From NCBI RefSeq assembly GCF_022271405.1, contig NZ_JAJNAL010000002.1, forward strand, positions 124,001 to 188,000: a DNA stretch of 64,000 nucleotides. The letters are read 5' to 3'. The position numbers were made by a program, and so were the translations under genes. Below, one piece after another: positions 8,421 through 16,888 of this stretch (position 1 is the first letter of the stretch; every line of letters begins with the position of its first letter). Source of the DNA: Rhodopseudomonas infernalis. GTDB lineage: Bacteria > Pseudomonadota > Alphaproteobacteria > Rhizobiales > Xanthobacteraceae. The notes under the pieces were generated by a model. It did not search any database. It saw nothing but the letters and a program-made list of their open reading frames with translations, and had not been told where the DNA came from.

Positions 8421-8447
8421 TTCCGACTTTCGGCGATCAGGTCGGAA
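8421..8447. promoter_or_regulatory. Inverted repeat upstream of the second ssuA
   Basis: TTCCGAC (8421-8427) and GTCGGAA (8441-8447) form a perfect 7-bp inverted repeat with a 13-bp spacer. It lies about 100 bp upstream of the ssuA2 start in an AT-richer stretch (8395-8425) that could hold the promoter. The layout suits an operator for a dimeric (LysR-like) regulator; a terminator for the flavin reductase gene is the alternative. Confidence 0.4.
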
Positions 8448-8525
8448 TGTTCTCAGCCAGTCGGCGCGCGATGAGATTCGGCGTCAGACGGGCGCGGGGG
8501 CGGGCTACTACCGCCTTTCGCTGCC

Positions 8526-9092
8526 CTACCTGTGACCCGGCACGCTCACTTCGGCGAGCCGTATCAGATCCTCGTCCCGGTCGATCGCGACGTAGCTGCC
8601 CTGCCAATAGGTCAGCGATGATTTGCGCGGCAGCGTCGCGGTACGGATCACGCGCCCGATCAGGATTGCGTGGGTGTGGCGCTTGATGCTCTCGTCGAGT
8701 TCGCACTCGATCGTCGCCAGCGAACCGCTGAGCACCGGTGCGCCGGACAGCCCGGTGCTCCATGCGTCGCCGGCGAACCGCGCGTCGCCCTTGAGGCCGC
8801 CTTTTCCGGCAAATCGCTCGCCGATCTCGATTTGATCGGCAGCGAGGACATTGACGGCGAAGGTTCGGCTCCGCGCCAACAAAGGCCCCGCCGAGGATTG
8901 CTGATTGAGGCAGACGATGAGCGTCGGCGGCGTCATCGACAGCGAGGTGACCGCGGTCGCGGTCATGCCGACGCGTTCGGCGCCGGCGCCCGCGGTGATG
9001 ATGGAGACGCCGCTGGCGAGCTGGCGCATCGCATGGGCGAAGTCGGCCGGCGTCGCGGATCGGAGGCTGTCGTCGTGGCGTGCCAGGTTCAT
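8526..9092 (-). CDS. NAD(P)H:flavin reductase, partner of SsuD
   Basis: This is a flavin reductase-like (FMN-binding split-barrel) protein that would supply FMNH2 to the SsuD monooxygenase. The conserved start LASGVSIITAG is followed by GMTATAVTSLSMTPPTLIVCLN and by FAVNVLAADQ, and HTHAILIGRV comes later, as in HpaC/SsuE-type two-component reductases. At 188 residues it has the length of the HpaC-like family and does not resemble the flavodoxin-like E. coli SsuE. It starts 7 bp after ssuB in the same operon. Function is inferred from family and position. Confidence 0.85.
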   Translation of the reverse strand: MNLARHDDSLRSATPADFAHAMRQLASGVSIITAGAGAERVGMTATAVTSLSMTPPTLIVCLNQQSSAGPLLARSRTFAVNVLAADQIEIGERFAGKGGLKGDARFAGDAWSTGLSGAPVLSGSLATIECELDESIKRHTHAILIGRVIRTATLPRKSSLTYWQGSYVAIDRDEDLIRLAEVSVPGHR

Positions 9093-9099
9093 CGCCGCC

Positions 9100-9951
9100 T
9101 CAAAGTTCGAAGGCTCCCTCGGAGCCTTTCAACAGGTCGCGCAGAATCTCGCCCTCGAGCGCCGCGAGTTCGGCCGAGCCGCGCTGGCGCGGGCGGGGAA
9201 GGTCGACAACGATGTCGTTGGAGATCCGGCCGTCCTCGATCACCAGCACGCGGTCGGCGAGCGCGACCGCTTCGGCGACATCATGCGTCACCAGGATCGC
9301 GGTGAAGCCCTGATCCTGCCAGACCTGTTCCAGCAGCCGCTGCATGGCGATGCGCGTTAGCGCATCGAGTGCACCCAGCGGCTCGTCAAATGCCAGCACG
9401 CGCGGCTGGCTGACCAGTGCACGCGCCAGCGCCACGCGCTGCTTCTGCCCGCCGGACAACACCGCCGGCCACTGGTCGCGCTTGTCGTCGAGGCCGACCT
9501 CGATCAGTGCGGCATCGGCGCGCCCGCGCGCGTCGGGCGAGTTGCGGTCGGCGCCGAGCCCGACCTCGACATTGGACAGCACGCGCGCCCACGGCAGCAG
9601 CCGTGGCTCCTGAAACATCACGCGGACGTCTCCGGGCTGGCGCTCCTCGCCGAACGAGATGTTGCCGCTGGTCGGCGCGTCGAGTCCCGCGATCAGCCGC
9701 AGCAGCGTGCTCTTGCCGCAGCCGCTGCGCCCGACGATGGTGACGAACTGGCCGGCGGGGATGTGCAGATCGATGCCGCGCAGCACGTCGTTGTCGCCGA
9801 ACGATTTGCGCAAGGCACGGATCGTCAGCGGCAGGCCGCGGGTGTCGGCGTCGCCGTGCTGCCGTCCGTCCTTGGCGGTGACGTGATCGGCGGGCTCAGC
9901 CGCGGCGGTCCGGCTGTCGGCGAGAATGAACTGAAGCGCTTCCATCATCAT
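9100..9951 (-). CDS. ssuB: Aliphatic sulfonate ABC transporter ATPase
   Basis: This is the ATPase of the sulfonate importer. Walker A is GRSGCGKST (residues 74-82), the signature is [15 protein letters not shown] (about 160-175), Walker B is VLAFDEP, and the H-loop is in VTHDVAEA. Three consecutive ATG codons (9951, 9948, 9945) can each start it; the first is used here, giving 283 residues. The frame stays open upstream through ssuC, but that part is a shadow. The 40-residue polar leader before the first strand is longer than usual. It sits 5 bp after ssuC, so the two are probably co-translated. Confidence 0.92.
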   Translation of the reverse strand: MMMEALQFILADSRTAAAEPADHVTAKDGRQHGDADTRGLPLTIRALRKSFGDNDVLRGIDLHIPAGQFVTIVGRSGCGKSTLLRLIAGLDAPTSGNISFGEERQPGDVRVMFQEPRLLPWARVLSNVEVGLGADRNSPDARGRADAALIEVGLDDKRDQWPAVLSGGQKQRVALARALVSQPRVLAFDEPLGALDALTRIAMQRLLEQVWQDQGFTAILVTHDVAEAVALADRVLVIEDGRISNDIVVDLPRPRQRGSAELAALEGEILRDLLKGSEGAFEL

Positions 9952-9956
9952 CGATC

Positions 9957-10763
9957 TCAGTTCTTCTGGAAGGCCGGATGCCAGGACAGGGTCAGGCGTT
10001 CGAGCAGCCGCGAAGCGCTGTCGGCTGCCTTGCCCAGCAGGGCGTAGATCAGGATGCTGAGCACCACGACGTCGATCAGCATGAATTCGCGCGCCTGCAT
10101 CGCCATGTAGCCGAGCCCCGACGAGGCCGCGATCGTCTCGGCGACGATCAGCGTCAGCCACATGATGCCGAGCGCGAAGCGGACACCGACGAACACCGAG
10201 GGCAGGGCGCCCGGGAAGATCACCCGGCGGAACAGCTCGACATTGGTCATGCCGTAGATGCGGCCCATCTCGATCAGTTGCGGATCGACGGTGCGGATGC
10301 CGTGTAGCGTGTTCAGGTAGATCGGGAAGAACACGCCGAGCGCGACCAGGAACAGCTTGGCCTGCTCGTCGATGCCGAACCACAGGATCACCAGTGGAAT
10401 CAGCGCCAGATGCGGCACGTTGCGGACCATCTGCAGCGTGGTGTCCGACAGTTTCGAACTGAGGCTGGACAGGCCGTTGGCGAGGCCGAAGGCAAAGCCG
10501 ATCAGGCCGCCGATCGCGAAGCCGACCGAAGCCCGCCAGAAGCTGACCCAGATGTTCTTCGCCAGATCGCCGGATTGCAGCAGCTTCCAGCCGGCGACGA
10601 CGACGTCGGTCGGCGCGGGCAGGACCCGTGATGAAACCAGACCGAACATGCAGGCGGCCTGCCAGACAAGGATGATCAGCAGCGGCACGATCCACTGGAT
10701 CAGGCCGTCGGCACGGGGCAGACGCCAGGCGCGCGGGCGGGCGAGCGTTTCGACGAGGCTCAT
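9957..10763 (-). CDS. ssuC: Aliphatic sulfonate ABC transporter permease
   Basis: This is an inner-membrane permease (BPD_transp_1) of 268 residues with about six hydrophobic segments. The ATPase-docking loop [16 protein letters not shown] is followed by the usual IFPGALPSV. The ATG at 10763 overlaps the end of ssuD by 4 bp, as is common in ssuDCB operons; the longer upstream frame is antisense-like shadow inside ssuD. Together with ssuA and ssuB it makes a full importer for alkanesulfonates. Confidence 0.93.
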   Translation of the reverse strand: MSLVETLARPRAWRLPRADGLIQWIVPLLIILVWQAACMFGLVSSRVLPAPTDVVVAGWKLLQSGDLAKNIWVSFWRASVGFAIGGLIGFAFGLANGLSSLSSKLSDTTLQMVRNVPHLALIPLVILWFGIDEQAKLFLVALGVFFPIYLNTLHGIRTVDPQLIEMGRIYGMTNVELFRRVIFPGALPSVFVGVRFALGIMWLTLIVAETIAASSGLGYMAMQAREFMLIDVVVLSILIYALLGKAADSASRLLERLTLSWHPAFQKN

Positions 10764-11935
10764 GGTTTGGCGGCCTGTTTGGTTTGGGGGACCAGTTCGT
10801 TGGCGATCGTTTCGCCGAACGGGCCGGTGTTGGCGCGGAGCTTGGTGACGTTGCCCTCGTGCTGCGGCTTGACCAGCGGGAACACCAGCTCGGCGAAGCG
10901 ATAGGCTTCCTCCAGATGCGGGTAGCCGGACAGGATGAACGTATCGATGCCGACGTCCTGATATTCCTTGATCCGCGCGGCCACAGTCTGCGGGTCGCCG
11001 ACCAGCGCGGTGCCCGCGCCGCCGCGGACGAGGCCGACGCCGGCCCACAGATTGGGGCTGATCTCGAGCTTGTCTCGCCGGCCGCCGTGCAATTGCGCCA
11101 TCCGCTGCTGCCCGACCGAATCCATCCGCGAGAACACCTTTTGCGCGGCGGCGATGGTGTCGTCGGTGACGTAGCGGATCAGATCGTCCGCCGCGGCCCA
11201 GGCGGCCTCGTTGGTTTCGCGCACGATCACATGCAGCCGGATGCCGAACGACAATTTGCGACCGCGCGGTTCCGCCACGGCGCGGACGCGGGCGACCTTG
11301 TCGGCGACCAGCTCCGGCGGCTCACCCCACGTGAGATACTTGTCGACGGTGTCGGCGGCGACGTCGATGCCGGCATCCGACGAGCCGCCGAAATACAGCG
11401 GCGGCCTCGGCGTCTGCACCGGCGGAAATAGCAGCCGGCCGTCTTCAATCGTGATGTGCTTGCCGGCGACGTTGACGGTCTTGCCCGACAACAAATCGGA
11501 ATAGACGTTGAGGAATTCGCGGGTGACCTCGTAGCGCTCGTCGTGCGACAGGAATATGCCGTCACCCTTGTTCTCGACCGGATCGCCGCCGGTGACAACG
11601 TTGATCAGCAGGCGTCCGCCGGTGACGCGGTCGAGTGTCGCCGTCATCCGCGCTGCAACGGTCGGCGATTGCAGGCCGGGGCGGACGGCGACCAGATAGC
11701 GCAGCCTCTCGGTCCACGGTGCCACCGCGGAGGCGACGACCCAGGAATCCTCGCAGCTCCGGCCCGTGGGCAGCAGTACGCCGAAATAGCCGAGCTGATC
11801 GGCGGCCTGCGCGATCTGGCGCAGATAGTTGAAATTCACGTCGCGGCCGCCGGCGCTCGTGCCGAGATAATGCCCGTCGCCGTGGGTGGGCAGGAACCAT
11901 AGGAAATGGGCGCCCGGCGCGTGGAGTGAACTCAT
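10760..11935 (-). CDS. ssuD: FMNH2-dependent alkanesulfonate monooxygenase
   Basis: SsuD uses FMNH2 and O2 to cleave C1-C10 alkanesulfonates to aldehyde and sulfite in the cytoplasm. The sequence begins with the family hallmark [15 protein letters not shown] in slightly changed form ([16 protein letters not shown]). It keeps the active-site cysteine (GRSCEDSW), the [16 protein letters not shown] segment that holds Arg226 and His228 of E. coli SsuD, and the lid tyrosine ([10 protein letters not shown]). The ATG at 11935 is preferred to the one at 11941, because GGGAG lies 7 bp before the former and abuts the latter. The 391-residue length fits. It follows ssuA by 34 bp. It needs oxygen, in contrast to the two reductive systems on either side. 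Confidence 0.95.
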   Translation of the reverse strand: MSSLHAPGAHFLWFLPTHGDGHYLGTSAGGRDVNFNYLRQIAQAADQLGYFGVLLPTGRSCEDSWVVASAVAPWTERLRYLVAVRPGLQSPTVAARMTATLDRVTGGRLLINVVTGGDPVENKGDGIFLSHDERYEVTREFLNVYSDLLSGKTVNVAGKHITIEDGRLLFPPVQTPRPPLYFGGSSDAGIDVAADTVDKYLTWGEPPELVADKVARVRAVAEPRGRKLSFGIRLHVIVRETNEAAWAAADDLIRYVTDDTIAAAQKVFSRMDSVGQQRMAQLHGGRRDKLEISPNLWAGVGLVRGGAGTALVGDPQTVAARIKEYQDVGIDTFILSGYPHLEEAYRFAELVFPLVKPQHEGNVTKLRANTGPFGETIANELVPQTKQAAKP

Positions 11936-11969
11936 CCGCATTCTCCCTTGTTCTGTTTGTTATGGGCGT

Positions 11970-12920
11970 TCAGGCCTGCGTCGGGGTCCAGACCGCGTCA
12001 CGCACCACAATCGGCCGTGGAATCAGTCCGAGCTGATGGAAACGATCGGCGACGCCCTGCTGTGTCGCGATGATGTCGTCGGTGATCAGCCCGACGGCGA
12101 ACGACGATCGGTCCGCGGCGATGGTTTGAATATCCAGCGGAATGCCGGTGACGGCGCTGAGCGATTGTGCGACGTCGCCGCGATGCTGCTCCGCCCATTG
12201 CGCGGTGGCGCTGGTGACGTCGATGACCTGCTTCAGGATCTGCTTGTTGCGCTGCGCGAAGTCACGATTTGCGATGTAGAACGAGTTGGTGCGGCCGACC
12301 TCGGACGCGTTGACCAGAACCCGTCCGTTCTGTTTCAACTCGCCGATCGCGAAATACGGATCCCAGATCGACCACGCGTCGATGCTGCCCTGCGCGAAGG
12401 CGGGGCCGGCATCGGGCGGCGTCAGATAGACCGGGGTGATGTCGGCGTAGCTCAGGCCGGCCTTGGCCAGCACCAGCAGCACGACGTTGTGGGCGCTCGA
12501 GCCCTTGGTGAAGCCGATTCGTTTGCCCTTGAGATCGGCCAGCGTCCGGATTGGTGAATCTTGCGGGACCAGAATGCCCTGGCCGTTGGTGATCGGCTGG
12601 CCTGCGGCATAGACGATCGCCGCGCCTGCGGCCTGTGCGAAGATCGGCGGCGAGTCGCCGACCGCGCCGTAGTGAATGCTGCCGACGTTCATCGCCTCCA
12701 GCATCGGCGGGCCGGAGGAAAACTCGACCCACTTCACCCCGATCTTCTGTGGCGCGAAATGCTCTTCCAGGGCGCGACGCTGGCGCGCGATCACCAGCAC
12801 GCCGTTCTTCTGATAGCCGATGCGGATCTCTGTCGGCGAAGCGTCGGCAGAAGCGCTGGCCCCGAAGCCGGGTAGCAGCGCTAAGCCGGCTGACAAAGTG
12901 AGGAAGTCCCGTCGCTTCAT
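11970..12920 (-). CDS. ssuA: Aliphatic sulfonate-binding periplasmic protein
   Basis: This is the periplasmic receptor of the ssu importer and the first gene of the - strand operon. The N-terminus MKRRDFLTLSAGLALLPG is a twin-arginine-type signal peptide with cleavage likely after ASA or SADA (about residues 25-27). The mature part has the SsuA motifs IRIGYQKNG, GAVGDSPPIFAQA, TKGSSAHN and WSIWDPYFA. The ATG at 12920 gives 316 residues; the longer open frame upstream has no signal-like start. It faces the second nitrogenase-like set across a 474-bp divergent spacer, so the two may share control. Confidence 0.92.
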   Translation of the reverse strand: MKRRDFLTLSAGLALLPGFGASASADASPTEIRIGYQKNGVLVIARQRRALEEHFAPQKIGVKWVEFSSGPPMLEAMNVGSIHYGAVGDSPPIFAQAAGAAIVYAAGQPITNGQGILVPQDSPIRTLADLKGKRIGFTKGSSAHNVVLLVLAKAGLSYADITPVYLTPPDAGPAFAQGSIDAWSIWDPYFAIGELKQNGRVLVNASEVGRTNSFYIANRDFAQRNKQILKQVIDVTSATAQWAEQHRGDVAQSLSAVTGIPLDIQTIAADRSSFAVGLITDDIIATQQGVADRFHQLGLIPRPIVVRDAVWTPTQA

Positions 12921-13394
12921 GCGGTGCGCTCGCCGATCATCGTGACATTCATCGTTCGCGGATGATGGGCAGCGCTGCGAAGTGTGTCGAGACGTCCGGA
13001 AAAATAGCAACGACAGGCCTGCGCTCCCCGAAATGGGGAGTGGTAAATTGCTCCGATCAGGCGGATGGCGGGATGGCTGTTCTCCCACTGAAATGGGCCG
13101 CACGGGCTATGCGGTCCGTCACGCATCCGTGAACAGCGATCTGGCGAGAATTGCGCCAGCGATTTCGCCCAACACGCGTAGTAGCGCGATGCGAGGCTGC
13201 ATCTCCCACCCGAAGGACGAATAGCACCACACAATCAGTTACCATAGCGATAGGGCTATGCTTCCGGTTCCACCGGTGCCGTTCGAAAACCTCTCCAACA
13301 TCGGTGATCTTCAGAATTGTCGCTGGGAACCCGTTCGTCGATGATCACTCGACCGCGCGATGGTGCGCGCTTAGCAGCGACGGACAAAGAACCT
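12921..13394. promoter_or_regulatory. Divergent intergenic region between ssuA and the second radical SAM gene
   Basis: This 474-bp spacer between divergent operons has no convincing gene. It holds a small hairpin (CTCCCC at 13024-13029 with GGGGAG at 13035-13040) and the inverted repeat listed separately at 13141-13159. The part near 13215-13262 is AT-richer and could carry the + strand promoter. I found no clear sigma-54 -24/-12 element. Confidence 0.5.
13141..13159. promoter_or_regulatory. Inverted repeat in the ssuA / radical SAM spacer
   Basis: CTGGCG (13141-13146) and CGCCAG (13154-13159) are perfect inverted arms with a 7-bp centre. The site lies about 220 bp before the ssuA ATG and about 235 bp before the divergent radical SAM gene. 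It is a possible operator for a dimeric regulator controlling either side; no regulator gene adjoins it. Confidence 0.3.
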
Positions 13395-14612
13395 ATGCCG
13401 ACGGTGAGCGAATTGAAGGAAGGGCTCTGGCGCGAGCTCGCCCTGAAGGCTGAGCTTGGAATCAACGGCGTCGCCATCAGCGGGGAAGCGCTCGAACTGA
13501 TCCAGCCGGGGATCAAGGCGCAGGAACAGGTGCACTGTCTGTTCGAAATGGATTTCGAGACTCACACCGTCGAGCTGCCGTCGCACTTCTATCTGCCGCT
13601 GGGACTGACCACGCCGTTCCGCTGGAATCCGCGTTCGTCCTATCGGATCGACGCGCTCGACGGGCGGACGGTGCTGCGTGACGGCGACCGCGTTCTGTCC
13701 GAGATCGCCTTCTATCAGCGTCCGGCATTCTACAGCGCTAGAACCTCCGACGGCATCGAAATATCCAACATCGGCGCCCACTATGCCGAGCGGCATCTGT
13801 TCGTCGTCTACAGCAACGAATGTTCTTACAAGGAGAAGGGCGAGGATTGCCTGTTCTGCAACATCAATCACACCAAGGACGTCTATGGCGGCCGGCAGAA
13901 CGTCTTCTGGAAAAACGCCAAGCAGATCGGCGAGACCGCGGCGCGGGCCTACAAGGACGGTGCGATCGACCATCTAACGGTCAGCGGCGGCGTCATCCCG
14001 GAGCGGCGTGAGCTGGAATACTATCTCGACGTCGCCGAGGCGATCCAGCGGCATACGGGACGTGATGACTTCAACGGCACCGCGACGGTCGCGGCGCCGC
14101 TCGATCTGCGCAACATCGATCGCTTCAAGGAAGCGGGCTACCGGACAACCGCGATGAATATCGAGATCTGGGACAAGGGCATCTACGATGCGATCTGCCC
14201 CGGCAAGGCGCGCGGTGGTGGCGGCTGGGAGCATTGGGTCAAGGCGCTCGAACACGCCGCCAAAGTGTTCGGCCATGGCCGGGTTCGCTCGAATATCGTC
14301 GCCGGCATTGAGCCGAAACGCAGCACGCTCGCCGGCCTGGAGTATTTGGCGTCGAAAGGTGTGGTCGGCACCTTCACGGTGTGGTGCCCGAATCCCGGCT
14401 CCGAGTTGGAGGGCCACCGTTCGCCCGAGCCCGGCTGGTATCTCGACCTCGCGCACAAGCTGGTCGCGATCTGGAAGAAGAACGGCATCAGCTACGAGCA
14501 CGTGTTCGACAGCCACGCCTCGTCGGACACGTTGCAGCACGACATCTACCGGATCGAGGACGAATTGCTGCCGGTGTTCGCCACCGCCAAGCAGCTCGAG
14601 CCGGCCGAATAG
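13395..14612 (+). CDS. Radical SAM protein with CX8CX2C motif, first gene of the second nitrogenase-like set
   Basis: I recognise a radical SAM-type barrel but not a named family. The putative cluster motif is C143, C152, C155 ([13 protein letters not shown]), a CX8CX2C spacing instead of the classical CX3CX2C. It is preceded by a strand (HLFVVYSNE) and followed by a Gly-Gly motif ([11 protein letters not shown]) and by later barrel strands ([46 protein letters not shown]). It is not NifB: it lacks HPCF and the C-terminal CRADA motif. The first 130 residues form a separate N-terminal domain. The start is uncertain: ATG 13395 gives 405 residues, ATG 13341 adds 18. It precedes the NifH-like gene by 40 bp. 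It may mature a cofactor or substrate for the H-D-K proteins, or act on the same substrate. Confidence 0.75.
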   Translation: MPTVSELKEGLWRELALKAELGINGVAISGEALELIQPGIKAQEQVHCLFEMDFETHTVELPSHFYLPLGLTTPFRWNPRSSYRIDALDGRTVLRDGDRVLSEIAFYQRPAFYSARTSDGIEISNIGAHYAERHLFVVYSNECSYKEKGEDCLFCNINHTKDVYGGRQNVFWKNAKQIGETAARAYKDGAIDHLTVSGGVIPERRELEYYLDVAEAIQRHTGRDDFNGTATVAAPLDLRNIDRFKEAGYRTTAMNIEIWDKGIYDAICPGKARGGGGWEHWVKALEHAAKVFGHGRVRSNIVAGIEPKRSTLAGLEYLASKGVVGTFTVWCPNPGSELEGHRSPEPGWYLDLAHKLVAIWKKNGISYEHVFDSHASSDTLQHDIYRIEDELLPVFATAKQLEPAE

Positions 14613-14652
14613 GCCGTCGCGCAATCGATCAGGCAGAGCAATCGGGGGAATC

Positions 14653-15525
14653 GTGAGCAGCGGAAAAGCCAAGCACATCGCCATCTACGGCAAGGGCGGC
14701 ATCGGCAAATCGACGACGACGTCGAACATCAGCGCGGCGCTGGCCGAGGCGGGGCATCGCGTCATTCAGATCGGCTGCGATCCGAAGAGCGACTCGACCA
14801 CCATCCTGCGCGGCGGCGAGGATCTGCCGACCGTGCTCGACAGCCTGCGCGACAGCGGCCGACCGACCATCGCTGACGTCTCGGCGACCGGCTTCGGCGG
14901 CGTGCTGTGCATCGAGGCCGGCGGGCCGGTGCCGGGCGTCGGCTGCGCCGGCCGCGGCATCAACGCGGCGGTGGACCTGCTGCACGAGCTGAAGCTGTTC
15001 GAAGAGTTCAAGCCGGACTACGTGCTGTACGACGTGCTCGGCGACGTGGTGTGCGGCGGCTTCGCGGTGCCGATCCGCAACGGTATTGCCGAATCTGCCT
15101 TCGTGGTGACGTCGTCGGACTTCATGGCGATCTTCGCGGCCAATAATCTGTTCAAGGCGATCAGCAAGTATGCGCCGTCCGGCGGCGCCCGGCTCGGCGG
15201 CGTGATCGCCAACAGCATCCAGACGTCGTACGCGTCGTCGCTGATCGACGATTTCGCGGCGCGGACCGGCACCAGCGTGGTCGGCTACGTGCCGCGGTCT
15301 CTGACAGTGGCGCAGAGCGAACTTTACGGCCAGACCGTGATCGAAGCCGCGCCGACATCCGAGCAGGCCGATGTCTATCGCCAGCTCGCGCGCCATATCG
15401 CCAGCGATCACCCGGTCGCGATCCCGAAGCCGCTGAATGGGCCCGCTCTGAAAGACTGGGCCAAGCAATGGGGCGACCGTGTGTTCGGCGCACCTGCGGA
15501 GCGATCATTGGCCGAGGCGGTGTGA
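14653..15525 (+). CDS. NifH-like iron protein of the second, unassigned nitrogenase-like set
   Basis: This is an ATP-dependent [4Fe-4S] reductase of the NifH/BchL/CfbC superfamily, 290 residues. The P-loop GKGGIGKS is at residues 13-20. The switch segment GCDPKSDST keeps the cysteine (C42) that marH lacks. The cluster ligands are C98 (GVGCAGRG) and C134 (GDVVCGGF), and the DraT-target arginine is R101. The GTG at 14653 has an excellent GGGGGAA 3-9 bp upstream. It is closely similar to marH over the first 35 residues. The stop at 15525 is one base before the GTG of the D-like gene, which implies coupled translation. It should donate electrons to the D-K pair that follows. Confidence 0.88.
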   Translation: MSSGKAKHIAIYGKGGIGKSTTTSNISAALAEAGHRVIQIGCDPKSDSTTILRGGEDLPTVLDSLRDSGRPTIADVSATGFGGVLCIEAGGPVPGVGCAGRGINAAVDLLHELKLFEEFKPDYVLYDVLGDVVCGGFAVPIRNGIAESAFVVTSSDFMAIFAANNLFKAISKYAPSGGARLGGVIANSIQTSYASSLIDDFAARTGTSVVGYVPRSLTVAQSELYGQTVIEAAPTSEQADVYRQLARHIASDHPVAIPKPLNGPALKDWAKQWGDRVFGAPAERSLAEAV

Positions 15526-15526
15526 C

Positions 15527-16888
15527 GTGACCAGGCAGTTGCAACCGCCGACGCGCGAGCGGCGGCTCGGCGCGCTCAGCGCCTATCTGGGCGATGTCGG
15601 CTCGCTGATCGCGGAGTTCGAGGCTGGGCCGCCAGTTACCCGGATCCGCACGTTCTCCCAGGTTGCCGTGGACGACGTGTCGGCCGCCCTGCAGGTTCTT
15701 ACTGAAACCGACGGGCTGGGGATCATCGTTCATGGTGCGCGCGGATGCGCTGGCGCGTTGGCCGCGGCGGAGGCCGACCGGCCGTGGGCGGTCACCAATC
15801 TCGATCAGCGTGACACCATCCTCGGCGCCGACGGTACGCTCGCGCGGACGCTGCGGCAGCTTCATCTTCGGCACCGGCCGTGGGCAATCGTCGTGGTGGC
15901 GACGCCGGTGGTGGCGATCAACAACGACGACATTCAATCCGTCGCCGAAGAACTGAGCGACGAACTCGGCATTCCGATCATCGAGCTGCGCACCGACGGC
16001 TTTCGCTCGAGGGTCGCCGCGACAGGACTCGACATCGCCGCGCAGGCGATCGCGACACTGGTGCCGCCCGGCGGAGCGCGACAGAGGGACGTGATCAACC
16101 TGCTGGCGCTCGAACGCGGGCCGGGGTTGGCCGGCGTCGTGCAAGCGATCGAGAGCCTCGGCCTCGCGGTCAATCTGTTTCCGGTTGGCGCAGGCCCTGC
16201 CACATTTGCCAGAGCGGCGCAGGCCGTGTTGAGCGTGGCTGTGTTCGAGGACGAGACCGATGCATTGCGGCGCGAGCTCGACCGGCTGCACGGCGTGCCG
16301 TTCCTGCGGCTGCCGCCGCCGATCGGCGCTGCGGCGACACAACGCTTCGTTGCTGCGATCGCGGCCGCGACCGAGCGGACCGCGCCGGCGCCCGTTGCCG
16401 ACACGCACGATGTCCGGATCCTCAACGGCCGCAGCGTCGTCGTGGCTCTGCCGCCGTCCAGCGCGTTGGCCGTCGCTGAACTCGTCGATCGGTTCGGCGG
16501 CGAACTCGTGGGTCTCAGCGTCGACTGGGTCGACAGTCTGCATCTCGACGGATTGCGAACCATCGGGACCGCACATCCCGAGCTGCCGCTGCATGTCGCG
16601 GCAGGGCAGCCGTTCGAGCTGGTCAACTGGCTCGGCCGCATCGCTCCGGATCTAGTCATCGGCACACCCGCGACTGCGGCGACGGCGGCGCGCGCCGGCA
16701 TTGCGGCAGTCGCGGTCGGCGCCGACGATCTGCTCGGCGCCTCCGGCGAAACCCGTCTCGGGTCGCGGATCCAGCGACTGCTGGATGGTCAGGCCCTGAA
16801 GCAACGGCTCGCCGCGCCGGCTGCGAGCTATCTCGCGGGGTGGATGAAGCGCAGTCCCGACTGGCACATCAAACGCGAGGTGAGATGA
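15527..16888 (+). CDS. NifD/BchB-like subunit with a single cysteine, second nitrogenase-like set
   Basis: This is a nitrogenase component-1-like (Oxidored_nitro) protein of 453 residues, starting with GTG at 15527. The only cysteine in the whole protein is C74, in VHGARGC, the position of the second P-cluster cysteine of NifD. The loop that carries the third cysteine in NifD (before GDD) reads VATPVVAINNDD, with none. No cysteine matches the cofactor ligand Cys275. It therefore cannot hold a standard P-cluster half or a NifB-derived cofactor in the known way. With the three cysteines of its partner it could complete one [4Fe-4S] cluster. It overlaps the K-like gene by 4 bp (ATGA). Function unknown; the motifs, not overall similarity, place it in the family. 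Confidence 0.8.
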   Translation: MTRQLQPPTRERRLGALSAYLGDVGSLIAEFEAGPPVTRIRTFSQVAVDDVSAALQVLTETDGLGIIVHGARGCAGALAAAEADRPWAVTNLDQRDTILGADGTLARTLRQLHLRHRPWAIVVVATPVVAINNDDIQSVAEELSDELGIPIIELRTDGFRSRVAATGLDIAAQAIATLVPPGGARQRDVINLLALERGPGLAGVVQAIESLGLAVNLFPVGAGPATFARAAQAVLSVAVFEDETDALRRELDRLHGVPFLRLPPPIGAAATQRFVAAIAAATERTAPAPVADTHDVRILNGRSVVVALPPSSALAVAELVDRFGGELVGLSVDWVDSLHLDGLRTIGTAHPELPLHVAAGQPFELVNWLGRIAPDLVIGTPATAATAARAGIAAVAVGADDLLGASGETRLGSRIQRLLDGQALKQRLAAPAASYLAGWMKRSPDWHIKREVR

